Below, in pieces: positions 1-10,041 of a stretch of DNA of 64,000 nt. The translations under genes and the position numbers were made by a program. Numbering within the stretch: position 1 is the stretch's first letter; every line of letters starts with the position of its first letter. The stretch covers positions 9,641,501-9,705,500 of the forward strand of contig NC_046676.1 of NCBI RefSeq assembly GCF_003369915.1, in the 5' to 3' direction. Below the pieces are notes generated by a model that was not told the DNA's origin, ran no database searches, and worked only from the letters and a program-made list of their open reading frames with translations. The stretch comes from Drosophila miranda (Eukaryota; Arthropoda; Insecta; Diptera; Drosophilidae).

Positions 1-1878
1 TATCCTCCTGTTCCTCCAGCTCTAAGATCTTCACCTTCAACGAGGATATCTTCATCTTCGAGGGCGTGTCCAAGTCGTCCAGCAACTTACTGATCAGATT
101 GCGATCGTGCACTAGCTCATTCTGCTTGGTATTAAGGTCACACGTCTCGTAGATGATCTCAATGAAGAACTGCATCCGGTCATTGAGGTCGGTGATCAGC
201 TTCTCCATGCAACGCACGAGCACGCGGACGATCTTGTGGTCGAGCAGACAGTCCTTCAATAGATTTTTGATTAACGTCTTCATATTGCTGCGCCCAATCT
301 CGTCGCCCAGGTCGTACGAGTACAGGATTTCCACCAGCGAGAGCAGCATGTTCTGGAACTCTATCTGGGCGAACTTGTCCATGTCCGGTTTCTGGCTCTC
401 ACAGAACCTACAATGGATAGCAATCACTTACTGTTAGGATTTCGTTTGGGTCTCATTCAACTCACTTGTTCACATAGGTGCAAAAGACACTCAGTTCGGG
501 CAGCACCTGGTCGCTTTCGTCCGCCTGCGTGCTCTCCAGATAGTCGGCGAGGCACTGCCAATAGAGCAACAGCTCCACGTTGAGACATTCCAGCGGTACA
601 CATCGATGCAGCTCACAGTCGTCACCGAGGGGCAGTTGTGCCATCAGTTGCTGATTGTCGGTCTGCTCAAAGATTTCACGCAACATTTGCTTGGTCACGC
701 TCCGGAAACGCATCAGCTCCTCCTCGCTGGAGTCCAGCTTGAGGGCCGCTATCAGAGCCGCATAGTTCTGTTGGTAGGAGTCGATCCAGGCCTTAAGCAT
801 GATGTTTACCACCGTCTTTTTAACGTTGGCCGAGCTGTCGTTCAGACCTTGCTCCAGGATAGTCAGGCGTTGCGCCACCCTGTAGGCGCGCACTGGATAG
901 TTGCACATGTTGACGTACGTATGGCGGCGCACCTTCTCGTCCACGTCCCACAGACGCTGAAGTATGTAGGGCACCGTGATGTAGTTGCGGCCCATGCAGG
1001 TGATAATGCACTGGCGCACGCTGGGCGAGGGATCCGCAGACAGATGGAACTGATAGGCGCAGACAACTGGATCGACGGGATTGTCCGGAATCTGGAGACG
1101 CTGCATGGCCAGGACTGCTTGCTTGCGCACACCGGCCGACACGTCCTTCACGCGCTCCAGCATAGTCTCGAGAATCTCGTCGCACTGCGTGTCGTCGAGT
1201 GCCGCATTGGGTCCCAGTTTCTCAAGTATCAGATTCACAAAGTAGCAAATCCGATAGCGAACGTACGGACTGCTGGAATATGTCTGGGAAAAACAAACAA
1301 ACAAACGCATTCAATTGAAATTCAATGGTAAAGTACAGTAGACCCTTACTGTCAACAGCCAGTGGAATGTTTCAGTCATCATGGGGTGCGTCTTCTCCGA
1401 CTCGAAGCTGGTCACGAATTTCGCGCAAAAGGACAGGGCCTTGTTACTGTTCTCGCTGCTCTCCTCCGCCTCGAGTACAGCCTTCAGCACATTGATGAAT
1501 GTGTTCAGAAACTCTTGGTGGCCCATCTGCAAGGCAATTGACAATTCATAGTTGGATTGGATGAGTTCTAATCGGCTGAGCCAGCTGGCTAGCCAGCCCA
1601 GTGACGCTGTTCCTTACCCTCGAGTACAGTTGCTGCAGCTCATTTTCGTAGCGCTTGTGGAGTGACTCCGTGAGTTCCGCGTGACGCATTATTGTGTACA
1701 TGGCTTCCGCGCCTCCTCTGCATTGTTCCCGGATGGGAACGGAGGTCGGATCACTAATCTCCATTTCGTTTTCCTTTTCGGCCGAAACGGCATTGTTCTT
1801 CTTGGTCGCCTCCTTTTTTGATGCGGCTGCTGCCGCCGCTTTGGATTTTGGCTTCGCTTTTGCCGTTAGTTTGGGCAT
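1..1878 (-). CDS. Cap-G: Cap-G, condensin I HEAT-repeat subunit (5' part; runs off the left edge)
   Basis: Condensin I non-SMC subunit G (NCAPG family) acts with SMC2/SMC4, Barren and Cap-D2 to compact mitotic and meiotic chromosomes. Four exons are visible on the minus strand: 1878-1618, 1526-1350, 1283-466 and 407-1. Their phases agree (0, 0, then a codon split 2+1), and introns have GT..AG ends (GTAAGG/TTGCAG, GTAAGG/TTCCCAG, GTGAGT/TTGTAG). The start at 1878 opens a Lys/Ala-rich N-terminus (MPKLTAKAKPKSK). Helical HEAT-type repeats follow, including the stretch FVNLILEKLGPNAALDD and the run around VKDVSAGVRKQAVLAMQRLQ. About 555 codons are present and the frame is still open at base 1, so the C-terminal part lies outside the window. 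The gene is head-to-head with the ARMC3-like gene, with 463 bp between starts and a DRE motif in the gap. The identification rests on family recognition from memory; exon structure is read directly. Confidence 0.9.
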
Positions 1879-2341
1879 TTCGTGATTTGTTTTCCTTTTT
1901 CTTTTTTCAATTTAATTTGCCAACACACTCTCACTAACTTAATACTGCTCGATTACTTTATACTGTACAATTTGTACAATTTTCGTGAGTGTACGATGGA
2001 ACACAAACAAGCGTAGCGTTGTTGCTCATTCTTCTTTTTCACCCCCATTCGCTTGTAATTTCAAAAAGAACGCTACGCGTGCGGCAATATTAGTGCATTT
2101 TAGACTGATGCTAGGGATGTTACATATATATCGATACATATCGCATCGTTATTCTGATTCCTCTTTCCAACCTATTCGCTTGTGAATTTAAAAAGTTAAC
2201 AAAAAATGGGTGTTTCAATTTATACGTTTGTTTACTTTCTAATGATACTGTTTAAAAATGAAAGAAAGAAAGTGATCTGTGAGAAAAATGTAGTTCACAA
2301 ACAAATTCCGTTACAACACGGCAGAAAAATATTCAACAAAA
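1879..2341. promoter_or_regulatory. Divergent promoter region between Cap-G and the ARMC3-like gene, with a DRE
   Basis: This 463-bp gap separates two divergently transcribed genes. A perfect DREF-binding site, TATCGATA, lies at 2129-2136. DREs are typical of Drosophila proliferation genes, which fits the condensin gene. No TATA box is evident at a convincing distance from either start, so the exact transcription starts are unknown. Confidence 0.5.
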
Positions 2342-5148
2342 ATGTCTAAAGTAACGAAGAAAGTTTACGAAGCTCGCTCCATTTACCCGGACCGCACAAA
2401 GTCCGAGGAGAAGTCATTCACCGAGGTTAATGTCCTCGTCAAGACTTTGGACACGGCGCTGCTGTTGCTCAGCTCCAAGGAGGAATGCGTCCTGTTGACC
2501 GTCTTCAGTCACATAATGGACTTTACGCGGCGCCAGGACGAGAATGTTCTGGAGCTGAAGGAGCATAAAATGCTGGAAGTGCTGCTGGAGAAGAAAATCT
2601 TCATTGATTCGGATAACGTTATCATCCGACGCTTCGCCTTGTACCTCATGAACGCCTTAATGGACAACACGGACATGAACACGCTCGAGACCGAGACTAC
2701 TGAAGGCATCCTGGAGGTTGCCTATAGATTCTACCTGCAGGAATCTGACGATTTCTGCATAGAATATCTCTCGCACCTGCTAAACATGTGCCTGCGTGAT
2801 CCCAAAGTGGCCCAGGAAATTGTGGAGAACTTGGAGCTCTTGCAGAAGTTCAAGGCAGTGATTGCCACCTCCGAGAATCCCGACACCATTCATAACTCCA
2901 TCGAGGCCGTTCACAAGATCCTTCTGATCCAGAGTGCAGAGGAGATGTTGGAGTTTACCACTCTTCCCGACTTTCCCATCGATCGCATTATCTGCGAGGT
3001 GACCAGCAAATACCAGGAGATTCGGCTTGCGGCCCTGAAAGTCTTGAAGACCCTCCTGGTGGACACCAGCGACCAGAGTGCGTTTGAGCCGCTGCATCGC
3101 TGCTTCCACGTCCTGGAGCAGCTAGTCAAAGCATTTTGCGAAGATCCGCAAGGACCGGATGCGGTCGAGATCATTGAGGTGCTGGCCACGGCTCTCCGGT
3201 CGGAAAAGATGACCAAGCTGTTCTTCGAGCATAACCTCTTCGACCTTATTGTAGAGCACCTGAAGGACCAAATCGATATCCTGTCCCTTGAGCTGCGCTG
3301 CACCATCATATCCATCTTCGCGGAAACTGCGAAGTACGTGCAGTATCTGGTGAGGATGCACACTGCCGAGATTACTGACATGTTCCTCGGCTGCCTCATG
3401 GAGAACGACCCGGCACCGGCCACCTTCGTGATCCTCGGGCTCAACCGCATGGCTGATAATCCGGACGCACTGCGTCGAATTGTGACCGAGTTTGATGAGG
3501 GGGCTCTGCAGAAGCTAGTGTCCATTTTCCAGTCCCCGGAGGTGATCATCAAGACCCGGGAGCAGGCAGCCGAGTTTATCAATCGCCTCCTGACCGGAGC
3601 CTATCGCGACACGGCTGGAGAGCTGATGGACTTGGACATTCCAGGAGTCCTGACCACCACCATTCAGCAGGGCCTGCCTACTCTCTCCATTGATTTTATC
3701 CTCTCTCTGCTGGTAATCGTCGAGAGTTTGGCCCAGAACGAGGAGTACCGAACAGTCCTGGGCCAGCATCGTCCGCTCACCGAGCAGATTGCTCAACTTC
3801 TGATGGTAATGGCAGTCTCAGGAAGCACTCTCATTCTGTGGTGTCTTGGCATCTATAACGCATTTTTCACCCACTTCCACAGCGCTCCTATGCCCATTCC
3901 ATTCTCGTGAACAACATCTTCCGTTGTCTGTGCACCATCGTCGATGAGCAGGATGTTCGTGAGGTGCTGCTTGAGAACTACATTGTGTCCTCCATCAAGC
4001 GGGCTCTGAAGTCGCTCTCTAATCTGGTCAAGACGGCGGTGACCAACTTCATTCTGCAGACCACGCGCTTTAGCGAATTCATCGACGCCTACATAGACCG
4101 CGGCGTTCTGGAAGTGTAAGCGGCTCCCAACTACTCTCACCCCCCCTGCATTATCATATTCCTATCCCAATCCCGATCTTAGCCTGATGCTGTTCCAGAA
4201 ACACGCCTTCTGCGTGTCCACCTGGGGACCGGCCATCGAGACCATCCTCTCTAAGTGCCCCACGATGAAGTTCTGCATTAGAAACTGCCTGAGCTTCACC
4301 GACATCACTGCCGGCAAAGACTTTTATGTGTCCAGAAAAAAGTTTGACGACTTCCGCACTCTCCAGGACATTCTACGCAATGATTGCTCTCCTCTGGAGG
4401 CCGTTCTGGTGGTCAATTTTGACCGAGTGGAGGCGGATGAGGCGGATCTGATGAGAGTGCCGTCGTTCTGCCTGCCGATGTCCGATGGTGCCGGTGATCA
4501 TACCTGGTGCTACTGCAAGCGTCCTGCCGATCCCCATCTACCCAAATATCTGGAGACGCTTAATCAAACCCTGATGGTGGGTCTATCCCATCTAATCCAT
4601 AACAAACTGCTAACCATGTCCCATCTGATGATTCACAGATGCACGGCCTGGTCGAGAATCCGCCAAAGGTGCGCAGCGCCATCGATTTTGATAACGTGGC
4701 CAAGCGCACCAAGATCATTGCCGAGGTCGTGCACAATGTGATGAACGATAACCTCAAGATCCTCGACCTCAACTCGACGGAGGAGTGTTCTCGCCACGCG
4801 GTGCGATGCCACCTTCAGGAACTGCGCTACGTCTACCACACTAACTTCATACCCCTGGGCATGGTGCACAGTGGCTGCCAGTTTGAGCGCGCCATTCTCT
4901 TCAAGGCACTGGCCGATCAGATCGGCCTGCCCTGCACCCTGGAGCGCAGTGTCGACGGCCGGATGCTGTACAACGAGGTGCCGATGCCGCTGGAGATCGA
5001 CAAGGATGTTCACTGCGACAAGAAGACCCTCCAGTTTATGCCCTGGCGCATGCTGCGCCCCACCCACGTCGTCGATCTCATGTACAACGTGGGCGACCTG
5101 TATCCGATGCAGAGTCGCCAGGCACTGCAGTATCTGCGCCTCTATTGA
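2342..5148 (+). CDS. ARMC3-like armadillo-repeat protein
   Basis: Four exons join to an 866-residue protein: 2342-3805, 3883-4115, 4183-4576 and 4639-5148 (stop TGA). Introns of 77, 67 and 62 bp have GT..AG ends and compatible phases. The second exon uses GTAAGC at 4116 and the acceptor at 4181-4182, which restores the frame across a GT|C codon. The length is close to that of vertebrate ARMC3 (about 870 residues). Residues about 30-620 are repeated armadillo-type helices. The C-terminal exon has the ARMC3-type terminal domain: FIPLGMVHSGCQFERAILFK, then FKALADQIGLPCTLERS and HVVDLMYNVGDLYP near the end. ARMC3 is linked to cilia and sperm flagella in animals, so a testis role is plausible but not shown here. 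A poly(A) signal ATTAAA lies at 5240-5245. I do not know the Drosophila gene name with confidence. Confidence 0.85.
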
Positions 5149-5239
5149 TCACTGAGATTTTTTTATTTAATCCTTTTTCCAGCTTCTATTTCAAAATTTC
5201 CTGTGGCACCATTTATCGAATGGGCTTGTAATCGAGCTT

Positions 5240-5245
5240 ATTAAA
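5240..5245 (+). terminator. Putative poly(A) signal of the ARMC3-like gene
   Basis: ATTAAA lies 92 bp after the stop codon. A second candidate, AATAAA, is at 5363-5368. Either could define the transcript end. Confidence 0.45.
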
Positions 5246-5379
5246 GGGGAATCAGTAAAGAATCAGTGGTTTTGGTCTCAGCTAGTCCTATCCACAGTCC
5301 ACTGCGCATGTCCTCGTCCACTGCGCCTTCGCCTGGCATTCGTCCTGGCGACACATGGACATAATAAACAAGCGACTGG

Positions 5380-7372
5380 GATAAATTTAACAAAATATCG
5401 TATATCGATATATTAAATTATATAAATTTTAATATAGCCATATCGAATATATCAATTTTAAAATATTAATATATCGATATATCGGAAAATTCAATAATTT
5501 TTATTTAATTTTGAGAGGGAGCTGTGAAATATTTGCGTACTCTTCCTTCTTGGAATATAATAGGCAATTGGGTCTGTGATTTGGTAAGCACTTTCTATTA
5601 ATCTAATCGTCCAAAAAAATATCGCACCGAAAATATAACACATGCAAAGCGTTGCTCTGCTGGCTGGCTGTTACACTTGGCTTGTTTCCCAGAGGGCAAT
5701 GCCGGCTAGCTGTCGACCCCAGGGCTGGGTAGTTCCCCTTGCCTGCCAAATGTAGACAAAAAAGGAGACATACTACTTCTCGGGACATCAAAACTAACAA
5801 CAAACTAACAACAACAAAGAAAATCATAAACAGACGGCTATCAAGTGGGTGAAGCTTGGGTGTTATCACTTCGCGCGCCCGCCCTACCTGTGACCAAACA
5901 CAACGTTCATTTTGGCCACCCTCTGCTGGAACGGTAACGGCTGTAGTAATCCATGGCTTACGCCACGCGTCCTCCCTCTATTTTAAATTTAATGCATCAT
6001 GCTTCAATATATATCCAAGCTTTAAAAATCGTAAATTGACAATTTCATCTTTCTCATTAATAAATAGCTATACTCAAAATTATCACTAACCACTAAGAAA
6101 CACCAAAACGTTCGACACAAAGGCAAACAAGGAAATAACTGCTGAAATTTCGTTCAACCAACAGGGATACCCTCACCCATACGTAATGGAATATGTGTAG
6201 ATGAGTGGATCCAGTTTTACGGGAGTTAATTTAACTCGGGCCCCTACGGAGACTTAACCTACCAAGAGCTCTTGTTAAGGGTCCCCGGGACATAAACAAT
6301 AAACAATATTTTTCCACAAATCGCTCGACCAAATACGGTGGACTGATGGGACCCCCGCGTCACCCACTAAGGGTTAATCTTCTGGCACTGAACAGCTGAT
6401 CGCAGATTTAGGTTCGTGAAAGGTGTTGGTGTTTTTACATATTTTTTTTCAATGTACGTTAAACGGTTTAAGCTAATACTAATTACTAAATAAAGGACAA
6501 CACACGGAACAAAATAACATTTAATGTGGAACGGTGTTTGGAGTGCGGATTGTGTTTTTTTCTTTAAGTTCAAACGACGCGGGCGATCGCTGGCCGTGGC
6601 CGGTCAGCCCTAAATTTATATAGGTCCGTGTATACGTGTGCGCGTGTGTGTGTGTGTGAATAGGGTTTCGGGGTTGTTACTTGGTGAATGAGACCAAACG
6701 TGTGGCACGCACTGGAAGGCGATGCAACGATCGTGCGGTGTGGCTAGAATCGCCCTGGCAGCTAAATCGTCCTCTTTCACCCTCCCCCTTCACACGTCCC
6801 GCGCTACTTGGCTCACACACGCGCAACTGGAACGAACTCACTCAGGTTCCGTTGGGCAGCCTTCTTCTCTGCAGTCGAGTTTCTCGAACTCCAGTGTCCC
6901 TCTCCAGGAAACCTTCTGGCCCGGTTCTGGTGGCTATATTCCTTGCCGGCTGTTAGTAAAATTTTCTGCATTACAACCTATTTTATCGCCCGCCTTTTCT
7001 GTACTCACTTCAAACTTTCTGTTTTAAGCACAAAATTTCAAATTTCCACGTCCACGCTCCACGATTTCCATAATCCAATCCACGTTTTCTAATATTTTCA
7101 CTCCTATTTATCCCTTTTTCCCTTACTAATACATATAACTAATCCTATTCTCTTCCTTATATCCCCAGTAACGGCTCCAGCTCCCCCCGATGTCCCAATA
7201 CACCATCGAGCCTCCCTGGACTTCCGATAGATGGCGCGTCGCCCTCAGCCCTGGCCACCTATCGTTCAGGTGGGACTGGAACATGGCTCATAATGAGCCA
7301 AATAACCTGGGATTTAGTTTTCTGCGATACGTTTGATGTATGAAATGGCACATCCTTATAATATAAGGTCCC
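5380..7372. other. Non-coding interval between ARMC3-like and Ly6-like genes
   Basis: No open frame here looks like a conserved protein. 5390-5510 is very AT-rich and contains DRE octamers at 5403-5410 and 5472-5479. 5850-7260 differs in composition: it has long GC-rich stretches, a GT run near 6640-6657 and TATAT sequence near 6617. It could be a decayed transposon or an LTR remnant, but I do not recognise the family and found no paired terminal repeats. Confidence 0.4.
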
Positions 7373-7373
7373 A

Positions 7374-7389
7374 TATCGATATATCGATA
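7374..7389. promoter_or_regulatory. Two abutting DRE sites upstream of the Ly6-like gene
   Basis: The sequence TATCGATATATCGATA is two perfect DREF sites (7374-7381 and 7382-7389) with no spacer, 84 bp before the start codon at 7473. It is probably the core promoter of the next gene. Confidence 0.6.
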
Positions 7390-7472
7390 AAATATCAACA
7401 AACATGCAAGCGACTGTTGGCGGAGCATTTGTAACACCAGCGTAGATTAAATAGAAGCTGGTGGCTTGCACC

Positions 7473-8234
7473 ATGTGCCGAGTGCTCCTCACGCTCGCCT
7501 ACTTCCTCCTGACCATCTCGTCCATTGTGTTTACGGCCTGCGTCAACAATGGTGAGTGTGTGTGCTCCTTGGAGCGATGTGACCTTGTTCACCAGCAGCC
7601 GCAGAAGAGAAAAATCAATAATCTTTAAAATTCCTGCATTCCCGGACAGTCACGGGCACCAGTTCACCCGGGTCTGGGTCCAGCACCTCCCTGACGGGGC
7701 ACATCCACCGCACTGCGGCGGCCATCGAACGGGTGAACAAGCTCTGGTGCTACGCATGCCACACGATGGACGATGGCGAGTCCTGCGTGGACGTGGCGGT
7801 GCGCAATGATTCGTCTCTGATTAAGAAGTGCCAAGGCGAGGAGTTCATCTGCATGGTGAGTGACAGTCACAAAAGAGAGCCATTAAACAGACAACACTAC
7901 ATGTCTATTGCCTCAGGTCAAGCGGTTCTCCTATACCACCAGCACAGAGAACTCCACGAGCTCTCCGAAGATGTGGTCCCTGGATCGCCGATGTGTCGCC
8001 AACTGCGAGCCTGGCTGCATCATCATCGGGGAGCGAACAAAGCTCTACGCCTGCACCTCCTGTTGCGAGGAGTCCTTCTGCAATACGGGCCGCGGTGCTG
8101 CCTCGGGCATCTTTCATCGCGAGGCCACTGGCATTGGCACGCGTATGTTCTGGCTAGCTGCTCCTTTTCTGATCAACATATCGCTGGTCCTGTACAAGAG
8201 GCACTCCGGTCACGTCCTCATCAAGCAGCACTAG
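7473..8234 (+). CDS. Ly6/uPAR (three-finger) family secreted or membrane-anchored protein
   Basis: Three exons, 7473-7551, 7650-7855 and 7917-8234, give 200 residues. Introns are 98 and 61 bp (GTGAGT..ACAG and GTGAGT..TCAG) and the phases agree. The first exon is a signal peptide (MCRVLLTLAYFLLTISSIVF). A Ser/Gly/Thr-rich linker follows, then a cysteine-rich LU domain that begins LWCYACHT and ends with the family signature CTSCCEESFCN. A hydrophobic segment near the C-terminus (MFWLAAPFLINISLVLY) is followed by a short basic tail, so it may be a membrane anchor rather than a classic GPI signal. Insect Ly6 proteins of this kind act in septate junctions, ion-channel modulation and secretory trafficking; which of these applies cannot be told from sequence. 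An AATAAA lies at 8430-8435. The Drosophila gene name is not known to me. Confidence 0.8.
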
Positions 8235-8429
8235 TTCCGGGCGTGTAGCGCAGCCCGTAGATCTGCGCGGTACAACCTCAATGAATTTACTCAACGAACC
8301 CAATGTTGCTCAAATCTACTATTATCTTTAATTTCCTAGCCAAGTAGATTTCGGATCCTGTAAGCAAACGTATGCTATACGTTTTATGAATGTATGTAGA
8401 TAGTTCAATCCATGATCTTTCCGTGTGAT

Positions 8430-8435
8430 AATAAA
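8430..8435 (+). terminator. Putative poly(A) signal of the Ly6-like gene
   Basis: AATAAA lies about 196 bp after the stop codon at 8234 and is the first canonical signal downstream. Confidence 0.45.
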
Positions 8436-8910
8436 TGATTATTTTGTCACTACAGTGTGAGCTCATGGACACACTGTTCTCACCTCAGATCTCGTGGTTT
8501 TTTTTTGTAGTGAACCCATGCATATGCATACTCTGATATATATACATACATATAAACTCATAAGCGCGTATATAAACGCAGTGACATAAAAAACTATTAT
8601 TTATGTTAAACATTCCTTTTGAAGAGCGTCATGATCAGCCTCTTGAGCGCGGATCATCTAAAAGGCAGAACCCAAACGCACTCATACTGAGGCTTTAGGG
8701 TCTCTTACAATAAGCCACTCAATGCTGAACATCCATTTCCGTAGACCAGGGAGAGACCACTGATTTGTTGTATAATACATTTTTCAAACCCAATCGAATT
8801 ACAACATTAAGCTCAGTACAATATATGAGCAGTAAGAAGATGGTAGGAATGATCTAGTCCAACAGAAGCTATGCAATCAATGAGTGCTAAAAACAAATTT
8901 CGTACTTTGT

Positions 8911-10041
8911 TTTTATACCCGATACTCAAAATGAGTATTGGGGTATATTAGATTTGTGGTAAAAGTGGATGTGTGTAACGTCCAGAAGGAATCGTTTCCG
9001 ACCCCATAAAGTATATATATTCTTAATCAGCATCAATAGCCGAGTCGATTGAGCCCTGTCTGTCTGTCCGTCTGTCCGTCCGTCCGTCCGTCCGTCCGTC
9101 CGTCCGTCCGTCCGTCCGTCCGTCCGTCCCCTTCAGCGCCTAGTGCTCAAAGACTATAAGAGCTAGAGCAACGATGTTTTGGATCCAGACTTCTGTGATA
9201 TGTCACTGCTACAAAAATATTTCAAAACTTCGCCCCGCCCACTTCCGCCCCCACAAAGGACGAAAATCGGTGGCATCCACATTTTTAAAGATACGATAAA
9301 ACCAAAAACGCAGAGTCGTAGAGAATGACTATATGTTCTACAGTGTAAAATCTCAACCAGATCGTATAATTATTATAGCCAGAATCAAGAAAACAATTTT
9401 ATTCTTTCTCGCTCTGTCTCTCTCTAACACACAGGTTTCATGGTCGGTTTTGCCGATTGCAAAATATGAGTTCAAGGATCTCAGAACCTATAAGAGCCAG
9501 AGCAACCAAATTTGGTATCCACACTCCTGTGATATCGGACCTTGACCGTTTCGTGTCCAAATTTCGCCACACCCCCTTCCGCCCCCGTAAAGGACGAAAA
9601 TCTGGGGCATCCACAAATCTCAGAGACTATTAAAGCTAGAGTAACCAAATTTGGTATCCGCACTTCTGTTAGATCTCACTATAAAACGTATATCTCAGAA
9701 TTTCGCCCCACCCCCTTCCGCCCCCACAAAGGACGAAAATCTGTTGCATCCACAAAATTTGGCTATTCGAGAAAACTAAAAACGCAGAATCATAGATAAT
9801 GACCATATCTATCAGATTGCTGAGTCTGGATCAGATCGGATAATTTTTGTAGCCAAAAGCAAGAAATCAATTTTCAGTGGCTACGCAGCGGCGACGTCAC
9901 GCTCAGACTGATTTTCTGTCTCTCTCTTTGTCGTGTCGTTTAATATTAGCGGCGTCTGCCGGAGGAGAGCCATACTGACTTAGTATCGGGTATAAATGTA
10001 GAGTTGCGGTGTCCGCAGCAACTCACAACGTTCCCCCTCGT
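8911..10041 (+). mobile_element. DINE-1/ISY-type helentron copy 1, with an ISX-like 10-bp deletion
   Basis: This non-autonomous helentron-type element starts at TATACCCGATACT and has the inverted copy AGTATCGGGTATA near its right end. A CCGT tetranucleotide microsatellite (9065-9129) lies inside, and the right end has a stem-loop (GAGTTGC...GCAACTC) followed by CACAACGTTCCCCCTCGTT. These are the standard DINE-1 parts. It encodes no protein. Copy 1 is about full length and in the same orientation as the other five. Relative to them it lacks 10 bp (CGCACACACT) at 9925-9926, which fuses two pyrimidine blocks into TCTCTCTCTTT at 9919-9929. Confidence 0.9.

Noticed and set aside
9065..9129. CCGT tandem repeat as an independent satellite or CRISPR-like array
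   Set aside because: It is the standard internal microsatellite of DINE-1 and recurs at the same place in copies 2 and 4.
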